Part shown: one piece after another, positions 8,014 to 16,770 of the stretch
Position numbering within the stretch: position 1 is the stretch's first letter
Layout of the letters: the number at the start of each line of letters is the position of its first letter
IMG/VR virus record: IMGVR_UViG_3300017767_000157
Span: 1 to 22,289 of that record
Source: a virus
Length of the DNA stretch: 22,289 nucleotides
Reading direction: 5' to 3' (one strand)
The notes under the pieces: generated by a model
Seen by the model: only the letters and a program-made list of their open reading frames with translations
Database searches by the model: none
What the model was told of the DNA's origin: nothing
Position numbers and translations under genes: made by a program

Positions 8014-9150
8014 ATGCCACTATTTGAAGGAAACCAACAGCAATATTACGGACAAGAACAATTTACTACAGTTTCAGCCAATGCAACAGGCGGTGCGGAT
8101 GCTGGTGAGTATATATTAACTTTTCCTGTAAATGAAACTCTACTAAACAATAGAGCCACTATGCCTACATCAAGTGGTGAAATGAGAGTAGATACAATAG
8201 TAGGTGGCACAACAACAACTGGTGTAACATTTACTTTTAATGCAACAACATATACTATAACCTTATCAACCCCAATAGCGGTTGGATCATCTGTTATAGT
8301 AACCTTATTAAATCCACAATTAGGTAATTATCAATATATATCCATGCAGCAGTTAATAAACAACTTCATAATACAATATGTAGGTGAAGGTAAGTTATTA
8401 AGTAAATGCAAAAGATCAGACATTTCTTTTCATGCTCAAAGAGGTATGCAAGAATTTAGTTATGATATAATGAGGTGTCAAAAAAGTCAAGAAATTGAAT
8501 TAGGACCTTCATTAAAAATGATGTTACCACATGATTATGTTAACTATGTTAAATTATGTTACGTAGATTCTGGAGGTGTAGAAAGAATGATATACCCTGC
8601 TATAAAAACAAGTAACCCAACAGCTTTGTTACAAGATGCTGATTTTGAATATATATATGATACCGATGGTAATATTATAAATGCTAGTGACTCAGATACA
8701 TGGGCAAACTTTCAAAACAACAGTAACCCAAATAGTGTTACTAGAAGTATAGCTGATGATGAAGTTGACGAATGGTATGCAACGGGTGGTAGATATGGTT
8801 TAGAACCTTCAAGAGCTCACACTAATGGCTCTTATTATATAGATAATGCAAAGGGTAATATACATTTTAGCTCTGATCTAAACGGAAAAACTATTTCGTT
8901 AAAATATATTAGCGATGGCTTAGGAACTGAAGAGGACATGGTTATACATAAGTTAACTGAAGAAGCTATGTATAAACATATAGCATACGCTGTATTATGT
9001 GCTAAAGTAGGTATACCTGAGTATATTGTAGCTAGATTTAAAAGAGATAGATTTGCAGCTGTAAGAAACGCTAAGTTAAGATTATCTAATTATAAAATGG
9101 AAGAGCTTACTGCTCAAATGAGAAACAAGTCGAAGATTATAAAACACTAA
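8014..9150 (+). CDS. Head-to-tail adaptor / tail tubular A-like protein with N-terminal beta insertion
   Basis: This 378 aa protein is a likely adaptor between portal and tail nozzle. Residues about 104-200 carry GNYQYISMQQLINNF, SDISFHAQRGMQEFSYD and LPHDYVNYVKL. I recall these as a conserved pattern in neck proteins of crAss-like and marine phages, functionally comparable to T7 gp11 or P22 gp4. The helical C-terminus (EEAMYKHIAYAVLCAKVGIP, then a basic region) fits a connector core. Between YYGQEQF near the N-terminus and the conserved GNYQY motif sits a Thr/Val-rich, beta-looking block of about 85 residues (about 17-103), probably an added Ig-like or jelly-roll decoration. The gene starts two bases after the previous stop and ends three bases before the nozzle start, indicating one operon. 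The family role is moderately sure; the insertion's role is unknown. Confidence 0.65.
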   Translation: MPLFEGNQQQYYGQEQFTTVSANATGGADAGEYILTFPVNETLLNNRATMPTSSGEMRVDTIVGGTTTTGVTFTFNATTYTITLSTPIAVGSSVIVTLLNPQLGNYQYISMQQLINNFIIQYVGEGKLLSKCKRSDISFHAQRGMQEFSYDIMRCQKSQEIELGPSLKMMLPHDYVNYVKLCYVDSGGVERMIYPAIKTSNPTALLQDADFEYIYDTDGNIINASDSDTWANFQNNSNPNSVTRSIADDEVDEWYATGGRYGLEPSRAHTNGSYYIDNAKGNIHFSSDLNGKTISLKYISDGLGTEEDMVIHKLTEEAMYKHIAYAVLCAKVGIPEYIVARFKRDRFAAVRNAKLRLSNYKMEELTAQMRNKSKIIKH

Positions 9151-9153
9151 TAA

Positions 9154-12100
9154 ATGGCTGAAATTAAACACGTTTTTCAATCAGGTCGTATGAATAAAGA
9201 CCTTGACGAAAGGTTATTACCTAATGGTGAATATAGAGACGCTATGAACATAGAAGTCTCTGGTTCTGATGGTAGTAACGTAGGGTCTGTTCAAAACATT
9301 AGAGGTAATAGAAAAAGAAGTTTAGTTGGTATAGCCGGTGGTAAATGTATTGGTAGTATTGCTGATACAGAAAATGAAAAAATATATTGGTTTATATGTG
9401 GTAACAATATAGACGCTATTGCTGAATATGATCAAGTAGCAAATAATACTAAACCCGTATTAGTTGATGCTGGTTCTACACCAGCTGATCAATTTTTGTT
9501 TTTTGATAAAACAAAACTTATAACAGGTATAAACTTAATAGATGGTTTATTGTTTTGGACAGACGATAATAGTGAACCTAAAGTTATTAATATACAAAGA
9601 TCAAAAGACGGTTCTACAAATTTTGCAACATCAACATTATATACAACTCCGCAAGGTGTTGATTACAATGTAGCAGAAGAAGATATTACTGTTGTTAAAA
9701 AAGGACCAACAATCGCGCCAACAATAACTATGGCCAACACTAAAAGGGTAACAGCTGGTGGTAGCACAGGTATTATATCAACTAGTGGTAGTGCTAACTT
9801 TTACGATTCTTCTAATAGTGAGCCAATGGAACCTGGAGAAAATGTTACTGTAACAATAACAGGTCCTAATCCGACATATCAAGCTGGTGATTTTCTTATA
9901 TTTACAAATGGTGAAGATCCAGATATAAATGGTTATGATCCAGATTTTACTATTAGAGCTCAAGTACTCACATACTCAGGTGGTAGTACTATGACAATTA
10001 ACATAACTAGTATACCAGAACTAGTACCAACATCATCTGTTGTTTGGACTATAGAGTTAGAACAAGAAGATCCTATGTTTGAGGATAAGTTTATAAGATT
10101 TGCTCATAGATATAAGTTTAAAGATGGTGAATATTCAACAATAGGCCCTTTTTCCGAGTTAGCCTTCTTACCAAAAGAGTACGAATACAATCCTAAAAAA
10201 GGTTACAACTTAGCAATGGAAAGCGATATGAGATATTTAAAAATATCTGGATTTGCAAGTAGCGTACCTAAAGGTGTTATAGAAATAGACGTATTATATA
10301 AAGACGATTCAAATAACAATATATATACTGTAAAAACATTTAAACACAACGATCCTGAATATGTAGCTAATAATTTTGAAATAGAGTCTGAAATAATATA
10401 CAAGACAATAGAATCAAACCAATTATTAAGACCTTTTGATAGTGTTCCGTTAAAAGCTAAATCACAAGAGTTAATAGCTAATAGGATAGTTTATGGTAAC
10501 TATGTACATAACTTTGACATGAATGATGTTAGTGGTGAAGATGTTAAACCAAATTTTGATGTTAATGTACAACCTAGATCTGGTTTTTCACAAACAACAT
10601 TATACAAATCACCTGGTAAATCAATAAAAAGTCAAAGAACATATCAACTAGGCGTTGTATACAGAGACGAGTATGGTAGAGAAACACCTGTATTTACAGA
10701 TCCTACTGGTTCTAAATCAATAAGTAAAAATGCATCAAAAGCTTTTAATCAGTTTAAAGTAAAGATGAACCATGAGAAACCATTGTTTGCTAAATCATTT
10801 AAGTTTTTTATAAAGGAAACTTCTAATGAATATTACAACATGGCTATGGATCGTTGGTACGATGCAGAAGATGATAATATATGGTTAAGCTTTCCGTCCG
10901 CAGAAAGAAATAAGGTTGATGACGAAAGTTTTTTAATATTAAAAAAGAAACACGATAGTGATATATGTGTGTCAAATGAGGCTAAATATAAGGTAATTGC
11001 AATATCAAATGAAGCACCATTATATTTAAAACAAACAAAAACTTCACAAGGTAGAGCCACTATAGGTTCAAGCACAATTGGCCTTGGAGCTTCAAACTTT
11101 CCAGCTATAGATGGTAGTGTATTTAGAATTACAAAAACAGACTTTATAGATAACGCAGGTTTTTCAGATGATCCTAATGGTATAACTGGTAAATCAGGTT
11201 TAATGGTAAGGTTTTTAGCTGGTTCTGGTAAAAGTGACTTTTATAATATAACAAGTATAGCGTTTACAGCTGGCTCACCAGGCTTTTATGATATATCAAT
11301 AGAAGGTAAGTTTGGTACTGATATGTCTATAGTTGGTACACACAGTAGTCCAGGTGCTGGTCTAGCATTTGAAATATTTCAAGAAGAAGTAAAAAATAAA
11401 GCTGAATTTTCAGGTAGATTTTTTGTTAAGGTGTTTAGAGATCAATTCTTAACAAATGCAATATTACAACCAAATGAAGTAAGTTATAAAGTAGATTCAA
11501 CAGCTGGTGTAATGAGAAGGGATGGTAGTTGTAGTACAAGCAGCTCAGGACATTGGAAAGATGATATATTTGATAATAAATTTAGATGGGTTTTTGATAG
11601 ATGTAAAGAAGACGATCACTGGAACCCAGATCATGTTCATGGTAACTCAGCTTTATGGTACGGAAACATATCTGGTGTAAATAAACCACCTGGTGTTCGT
11701 ACTGGTAAAGATTATATAAGCATTTCTATATTAGGTACTAGAAATGAATTTACTGGTGAGTATGCACAGTATAATGCCTTTGCACAAAAAATTAAATCTG
11801 TAGGTACTAAGTTTAGATTTAGAAACGATAGTAGTAATGGTATAACAGGTGAGCCTGAAATATACACAATAACCGACTCGCTTGTTACAAATGTTTGTAA
11901 TTATAGCGGTGGAAGTGGTCACTGGGGATCAAACAAAAGAACTATATTTACTTTAAAATTAGATAAACCAATAGTTGATTTTCATCAAAATGATTATACC
12001 AATAGAGATCCTAATGATTTAGCTACTATAGAGGTTTTAACTGTTGACTTAGGTGAAAATACTTTTTCTACAGATAACCCAGCTATATGGGAAACTCAAC

Positions 12101-13395
12101 CTAAAGAAGCTATAGATGTAGATTTATATTATGAAGCTAGTAACGCAATACCAATAGCACAACATGCAAATGAGCATGAATTAGAATATACAAACTGTTA
12201 TAGCTTTGGTAATGGTGTAGAGTCAAATAGAATAAGAGATGATTTTAACGCGCCTAAAATTTCTAAAGGTGTTAAAGCCTCAACAGTTTTAGCTGAACAG
12301 TATAAACAAGAAAGAAAGAAAAATGGATTAATATTTTCTCAAATATATAATTCAACTTCTGGTATAAATAGAACTAATCAGTTTATTATAGCTGAAGCAA
12401 TAACAAAAGATTTAAACCCTGAGTATGGTAGCATACAAAAACTACATCAGAGAGATACTGATCTAGTTATTTTATGTGAAGATAAGATATTAAGAGTATT
12501 AGCTAATAAAGATGCTTTATTTAACGCTGACGGCAATGCTCAGATAACATCAAACCAAGCTGTTCTAGGTCAGACAGTACCCTATGTTGGTGATTATGGT
12601 ATAAGTAAAAATCCAGAGTCATTTGCAACATATGGTTTTAGAGCTTATTTTTCTGACAAAGCAAGAGGAGCTATATTGAGATTATCAAGAGATGGTTTAA
12701 CAGCTATATCAGATGCTGGCATGAAAGACTACTTTAATGATAAACTATCTGTATGTGACACCGTTGTTGGTAGTTACAATGATAATAAAGGCTGCTACAA
12801 CATAACGTTAAGCCATCTTTATATAAGAGGTGATGAAGATACATTAACTTACAAAGAGCAAGTAAAAGGTTGGCCAAGTAGAAAAAGCTATTTAATGGAA
12901 AATGGTATATCATTAAATAACATGTATTACACATTTAAAAATGGTGAAATATATTCCCATGATGCTCCTGAAAGAAATACTTTTTATGGCGCTTCTGGGT
13001 TCACACCTTCTTCATTAACATTAATATTAAATGACGCCCCAGGTAGTATTAAGAGTTTTAAAACATTAAACTACGAAGGAACAAGAAGTAGAATTGTTAA
13101 ATCAGTTTCAGCAAATGTAGATGAATCTCATTATGACTATGCTGATATAAAAGGTTGGTATTGTCCTTCAATAATAACAGATCAACAGAGTGGTAATGTT
13201 CCAAGTTTTATAGATAAAGAAAACAAGTGGTTTAATTATATAAAAGGAGATAAAACTACTTATGATAACTTAGATACAAAAGAGTTTAGCGTTCAAGGTA
13301 TCGGTAGACAGCACGGTAATGTTACTGGTGATGTAAGCGTACCTAATGTAACTATAAGAATTATAGAAAATAATGATGAAAATCCAGGATATTAA
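9154..13395 (+). CDS. Large tail nozzle / stabilization protein (gp10/gp12-like)
   Basis: This 1413 aa protein is the largest complete gene in the window. It opens with FQSGRMNKDLDERLLPNGEY, then RDAMNIEVS and VQNIRGN, a signature I recall from the tail 'stabilization' or nozzle proteins of crAss-like phages. These are functional counterparts of P22 gp10 and T7 gp12, which form the hexameric tube that extends the neck and carries fibres. A second conserved block lies at residues 315-337 (RFAHRYKFKDGEYSTIGPF). The body is beta-rich throughout, as expected for a beta-propeller nozzle. Residues about 185-305 look like an inserted Ig-like domain. A segment near residues 785-930 is rich in Cys, His and Trp (for example FDRCKEDDHWNPDHVHGN). 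No enzymatic motif is evident. The three-base gap upstream and four-base gap downstream place it in the tail operon. Confidence 0.75.
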   Translation: MAEIKHVFQSGRMNKDLDERLLPNGEYRDAMNIEVSGSDGSNVGSVQNIRGNRKRSLVGIAGGKCIGSIADTENEKIYWFICGNNIDAIAEYDQVANNTKPVLVDAGSTPADQFLFFDKTKLITGINLIDGLLFWTDDNSEPKVINIQRSKDGSTNFATSTLYTTPQGVDYNVAEEDITVVKKGPTIAPTITMANTKRVTAGGSTGIISTSGSANFYDSSNSEPMEPGENVTVTITGPNPTYQAGDFLIFTNGEDPDINGYDPDFTIRAQVLTYSGGSTMTINITSIPELVPTSSVVWTIELEQEDPMFEDKFIRFAHRYKFKDGEYSTIGPFSELAFLPKEYEYNPKKGYNLAMESDMRYLKISGFASSVPKGVIEIDVLYKDDSNNNIYTVKTFKHNDPEYVANNFEIESEIIYKTIESNQLLRPFDSVPLKAKSQELIANRIVYGNYVHNFDMNDVSGEDVKPNFDVNVQPRSGFSQTTLYKSPGKSIKSQRTYQLGVVYRDEYGRETPVFTDPTGSKSISKNASKAFNQFKVKMNHEKPLFAKSFKFFIKETSNEYYNMAMDRWYDAEDDNIWLSFPSAERNKVDDESFLILKKKHDSDICVSNEAKYKVIAISNEAPLYLKQTKTSQGRATIGSSTIGLGASNFPAIDGSVFRITKTDFIDNAGFSDDPNGITGKSGLMVRFLAGSGKSDFYNITSIAFTAGSPGFYDISIEGKFGTDMSIVGTHSSPGAGLAFEIFQEEVKNKAEFSGRFFVKVFRDQFLTNAILQPNEVSYKVDSTAGVMRRDGSCSTSSSGHWKDDIFDNKFRWVFDRCKEDDHWNPDHVHGNSALWYGNISGVNKPPGVRTGKDYISISILGTRNEFTGEYAQYNAFAQKIKSVGTKFRFRNDSSNGITGEPEIYTITDSLVTNVCNYSGGSGHWGSNKRTIFTLKLDKPIVDFHQNDYTNRDPNDLATIEVLTVDLGENTFSTDNPAIWETQPKEAIDVDLYYEASNAIPIAQHANEHELEYTNCYSFGNGVESNRIRDDFNAPKISKGVKASTVLAEQYKQERKKNGLIFSQIYNSTSGINRTNQFIIAEAITKDLNPEYGSIQKLHQRDTDLVILCEDKILRVLANKDALFNADGNAQITSNQAVLGQTVPYVGDYGISKNPESFATYGFRAYFSDKARGAILRLSRDGLTAISDAGMKDYFNDKLSVCDTVVGSYNDNKGCYNITLSHLYIRGDEDTLTYKEQVKGWPSRKSYLMENGISLNNMYYTFKNGEIYSHDAPERNTFYGASGFTPSSLTLILNDAPGSIKSFKTLNYEGTRSRIVKSVSANVDESHYDYADIKGWYCPSIITDQQSGNVPSFIDKENKWFNYIKGDKTTYDNLDTKEFSVQGIGRQHGNVTGDVSVPNVTIRIIENNDENPGY

Positions 13396-13398
13396 GAT

Positions 13399-15711
13399 AT
13401 GGCACTAAATAATTGTACAATAAATTCATCTTCAGTAAACGTAACCCAAGGTCAGGCTTTAGGATCTACGGCTAGCCAAGTGTTAACTATAACACCAAGC
13501 GTTGGTTATGTAGTTGCCGCGTCAGATTTCACAAATAATACTGGTAGTTTGTCTGGTTCGCCAATAGCGTCTATAACTTTTAAAGATGTAACTTCTGGTT
13601 TAGCAACAGCAATACCATACCACGACGACAATGTTGTTCAAGTTATTTGTGATCTTGATAATAGCTATGTTGCTAATGCTAGCATAGATTATATAATAGA
13701 TATTGATGGTGATGCGCTAGATAAAAAAGGTAGAGAGTATACAATTTCTGGAACTCATGATGCTGCTGTTTCTAATGCTACTCCAGCTAGTTATACTGGT
13801 CAAACGTATACTGGTAGTGGTGTAGAAGGTAGTATTGTTACTTTGTTTACAAAAACATTTACAGCAAGCACTAACTTTTGTTTTTTAGATGCAGCTTCTT
13901 TTCCATCAGCAACTATCACAACTGGTACAGCTAGTAATTATATAATAGAATACGAAGATACACATAATGGAACTTTTTTTAATAGACTAATTTCAAGAAA
14001 GTTTATAGTAAAATATAAGTTTCCAGCAGCTATGGTTAGTGGAGATAATATAGATTTTTCAGCACAAGCAAAAGGTATACCGTCTACGGACACAGAAAAT
14101 TCAGACGCTATAATTAGAAGTTTGGTTATGGATCAAACAGGTATAATTAAAAGTGGTGAAGAAAGAGTATTAAGTATATTTGGAACACCTACCGCTAACT
14201 TTGAACTAACTGTAACAAAAAACAGTGATAATAAAACTTATGATTTTGCTTCAGAAGAAGAAGATAAGTTTACAACAACAGCAACCAAGCTAGATAATGT
14301 TAACATAGGTAGTGATGGTAAGCATGAGGTTGTAATAGTTTTTCCAGCTACAGGGTTAAGTAGTGAGCAATATAAAATAAAAGTAACAGCTGAATCAGGA
14401 ACTTCAATTTCTAGTGTTATAACTAATTATAACAATGCTAATCCAAATATCACATTAACGCAACAGAATGATGTGACAATAACGTTAACAACAGTAAACG
14501 GAAGCAATATTTCAAGTAGAACTACATCCGCTATAACTGGTGGTTATGAGCAAGTTGGTATAGCAGATGCACCAGCGGCTAGTAAAGAATCTATAAGTTA
14601 CACGGTTGTATCTACCTCAAATATGTTTGTTGCTAGGCAACCTATTTTTCCAGATGATTTTAGCAACGTAGATGCTACAAGTAGTGAATTTTATTTATCA
14701 AAACCTATAGTAAGTGGTAGTGGTGGTAAAACATTAACTATAACCTCACCTATACTTAGAGTTTATGATTTTGGAACAGCAAATATAACATCTGCTTTAA
14801 ATTTAACTAACATATTAAGCGCAGCACCTACGACATCTAATTTCACCTCTACAGGTAACGAAGATACAACACAAAATATAACGTTAGCGTCTCATATATC
14901 AAACCCATCTGGTGGAACGTTAACATACTCAATAGTTGCTGATAATACAGGTTCTAACGGTACCTTAACATTAACAAGTGCAGCGAATGGTACTGTAACA
15001 TATGTGCCAGCTTCAAACAATAACACAAATGTTAGCTTTACATACAAGGTTAATAACGGTGTTCAAGATAGTAACACATCAACAGCGACTGTAAATGTAA
15101 CGGCTGTTGCTGATGCACCTACAAATATAATATTATCCGCTGTATCTATTGAAGAGGGTAATAGCATAGGTGATGCAGTTGGTTCAATGCAAGCTACAGA
15201 TGCTGATGGTTCTTCACATACATTTGCTTTAGTAACAGGTACTGGATCTACAAATAACAGTAGTTTTAGTATAACTGGAACATCTCTTAAAGCAGCTGAA
15301 GTGTTTGACTTTAGTGTTAAGAGCTCTTATAGTATTAGATTAAGAGCAACAGATCCTGATGGTGGTTATTTTGAAAAAGCATTTACAATATCTATTACAG
15401 AAACTTCTGTTAGTAGATTCCAAATGGATGTATTCAACGCTGCAGGTCAATACCAAATGACTCACTTTATAAATGGAACACAAACATGTAGTAGTGGTAA
15501 TTTAGCTGTAACCTGTATGAACTTCGGTAGTTTAACAAACAAATGGGTTAGATGGAGAGCTGGTTCAAACTCATGTGGCGGAACAGAATATGGTAGAGGA
15601 AAAATAATTGGTGGAGCAGCAAATGGAGCTCCTACAGCTATAGTTTCTGGTGATACTTACTATAATAGTATGGCTGATTCGCAAAATAGTAACAATGGAG
15701 TAACATGTTAA
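13399..15711 (+). CDS. Cadherin-like adhesin / probable tail fibre
   Basis: This 770 aa, Ser/Thr/Asn-rich, almost entirely beta protein is probably the receptor-binding adhesin. Residues 487-570 form a cadherin-like or Big_9-type repeat starting NEDTTQNI. Residues 571-668 form a cadherin-type repeat with DADG at 601-604, a stretch with FDFSVKSSYSIRLRATDPDGG, and the final strand ending ITE. These acidic turns resemble calcium-binding cadherin loops. The C-terminal domain (about 670-770) has four Cys at 697, 706, 726 and 770, including the last residue, together with Trp, Gly and Tyr; it may be the binding tip. The N-terminal part, with SQVLTITPSVGYVVAASDF, resembles stalk or attachment domains I recall in cyanophage and marine phage virion proteins. 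The gene directly follows the nozzle. No chaperone or peptidase motif was seen. Confidence 0.65.
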   Translation: MALNNCTINSSSVNVTQGQALGSTASQVLTITPSVGYVVAASDFTNNTGSLSGSPIASITFKDVTSGLATAIPYHDDNVVQVICDLDNSYVANASIDYIIDIDGDALDKKGREYTISGTHDAAVSNATPASYTGQTYTGSGVEGSIVTLFTKTFTASTNFCFLDAASFPSATITTGTASNYIIEYEDTHNGTFFNRLISRKFIVKYKFPAAMVSGDNIDFSAQAKGIPSTDTENSDAIIRSLVMDQTGIIKSGEERVLSIFGTPTANFELTVTKNSDNKTYDFASEEEDKFTTTATKLDNVNIGSDGKHEVVIVFPATGLSSEQYKIKVTAESGTSISSVITNYNNANPNITLTQQNDVTITLTTVNGSNISSRTTSAITGGYEQVGIADAPAASKESISYTVVSTSNMFVARQPIFPDDFSNVDATSSEFYLSKPIVSGSGGKTLTITSPILRVYDFGTANITSALNLTNILSAAPTTSNFTSTGNEDTTQNITLASHISNPSGGTLTYSIVADNTGSNGTLTLTSAANGTVTYVPASNNNTNVSFTYKVNNGVQDSNTSTATVNVTAVADAPTNIILSAVSIEEGNSIGDAVGSMQATDADGSSHTFALVTGTGSTNNSSFSITGTSLKAAEVFDFSVKSSYSIRLRATDPDGGYFEKAFTISITETSVSRFQMDVFNAAGQYQMTHFINGTQTCSSGNLAVTCMNFGSLTNKWVRWRAGSNSCGGTEYGRGKIIGGAANGAPTAIVSGDTYYNSMADSQNSNNGVTC

Positions 15712-15721
15712 ATAAATAAAT

Positions 15722-16081
15722 ATGCCTAGTATAACAATAACTTTTGAATATCCTATAAATGAATCTGTAAGCGTAAATGATACTGCTTATTATCTACCAA
15801 CAACTAGTGCTGGTGCACCAAACGCTCACGGTCCACAAACTGATATAGTTGAAATGGGTACAATAACAGCAATGGATAGAGTAAATAATACAATAACTTG
15901 TAATATTGGTACGTATGTAGCAAGACCAGTTAATGATAGTTTTATACTGTTCAGTAAAGATAATAGGGCAAACATGTCTAGTTTAGCAGGCTACTATGCT
16001 GAAGTTAAGATGGAAAACACAGACAACACTTCTGTTGAATTGTATTCTGTTGGTAGTGAAATAGTTGAAAGTAGCAAATAA
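15722..16081 (+). CDS. Small conserved virion protein of unknown function
   Basis: This 119 aa beta-rich protein lies between the adhesin and the ejection-protein genes. Residues about 75-119 contain FILFSKDNRANMSSLAGYYA and end EVKMENTDNTSVELYSVGSE. I recall this as a widespread motif in small virion proteins of marine phages, including cyanophages with contractile tails, so the family may cross morphotypes. There is no membrane segment or catalytic motif. The start is preceded by AAATAAATAAAT with no Shine-Dalgarno site. A tail, fibre-attachment or head-surface role is plausible; the sequence does not distinguish them. Confidence 0.55.
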   Translation: MPSITITFEYPINESVSVNDTAYYLPTTSAGAPNAHGPQTDIVEMGTITAMDRVNNTITCNIGTYVARPVNDSFILFSKDNRANMSSLAGYYAEVKMENTDNTSVELYSVGSEIVESSK

Positions 16082-16116
16082 TGTGTGATAATAATAATAA
16101 CTTAATATAAAAAAAT

Positions 16117-16752
16117 ATGGATCCGTTTAGTGCAGTAAAAATGGGTGGAGCCGCTTTAGGTGGAATAGCTAATATAGCTGGAGGCCTTATTGGTGGTAGA
16201 GCCCGAAGAAAAGAGCAAAGAGCAGCTCAAAATGAGCTTAATCAAATGAAGCAACAGTATAATAACTTAGATACTTCTAATTTAATGGCTAATTTAGAAA
16301 ATACAGCTGAAGACCTAACTGTTAACCAGCAAGCTTCACAGTTTCAAGCTCAACAAAATCAAGCTTCACAAGCTAATATTATGGGTAGTATGTCTGGAGC
16401 AGCGGGTGGATCCGGTATAGCTGCACTAGCTCAATCTATGGCTAATACAGCTTCACAACAAAATCAAGCTGCATCTGCAGATATTGCTAGACAAGAATCT
16501 GGTAATCAAGCTATGGCTGCTCAACAAGCTGGGGCTAATCAAATGGCTGAAAGACAAGGCGCTTCTGCAGCTAGAGGTTTACAATATGAAAAAACAGGTA
16601 CTATGTTAGGTATGGCACAACAAAGAAAAGGAGCAGCAGATGCTGCAAGAGAAGCCGCAAAGCAACAGGTTATTGGTGGTGTTGGTCAAATTGGTGGCGC
16701 AGTAGCTGATTACGGATCTGATCAATTAGACATACAATCTAGTATTGGTTAA
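16117..16752 (+). CDS. Ala/Gly/Gln-rich internal virion protein candidate (gp14-like position)
   Basis: This 211 aa protein has a glycine-zipper-like hydrophobic N-terminus (GGAALGGIANIAGGLIGG, about residues 10-28), a basic patch RARRKEQR, then a long helical region of Gln, Ala, Ser and Asn with repeated motifs such as QQNQASQAN and QQNQAAS. A second Gly-rich stretch lies near the C-terminus (VIGGVGQIGGAVADYG). Short helical, Gly-rich proteins with potentially membrane-inserting segments, encoded before larger internal proteins, are typical of podovirus ejection proteins such as T7 gp14. The identification is by composition, size and position, not by homology. A minor head protein is the alternative. 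Confidence 0.5.
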   Translation: MDPFSAVKMGGAALGGIANIAGGLIGGRARRKEQRAAQNELNQMKQQYNNLDTSNLMANLENTAEDLTVNQQASQFQAQQNQASQANIMGSMSGAAGGSGIAALAQSMANTASQQNQAASADIARQESGNQAMAAQQAGANQMAERQGASAARGLQYEKTGTMLGMAQQRKGAADAAREAAKQQVIGGVGQIGGAVADYGSDQLDIQSSIG

Positions 16753-16770
16753 TAATTAAATAATACAAAA

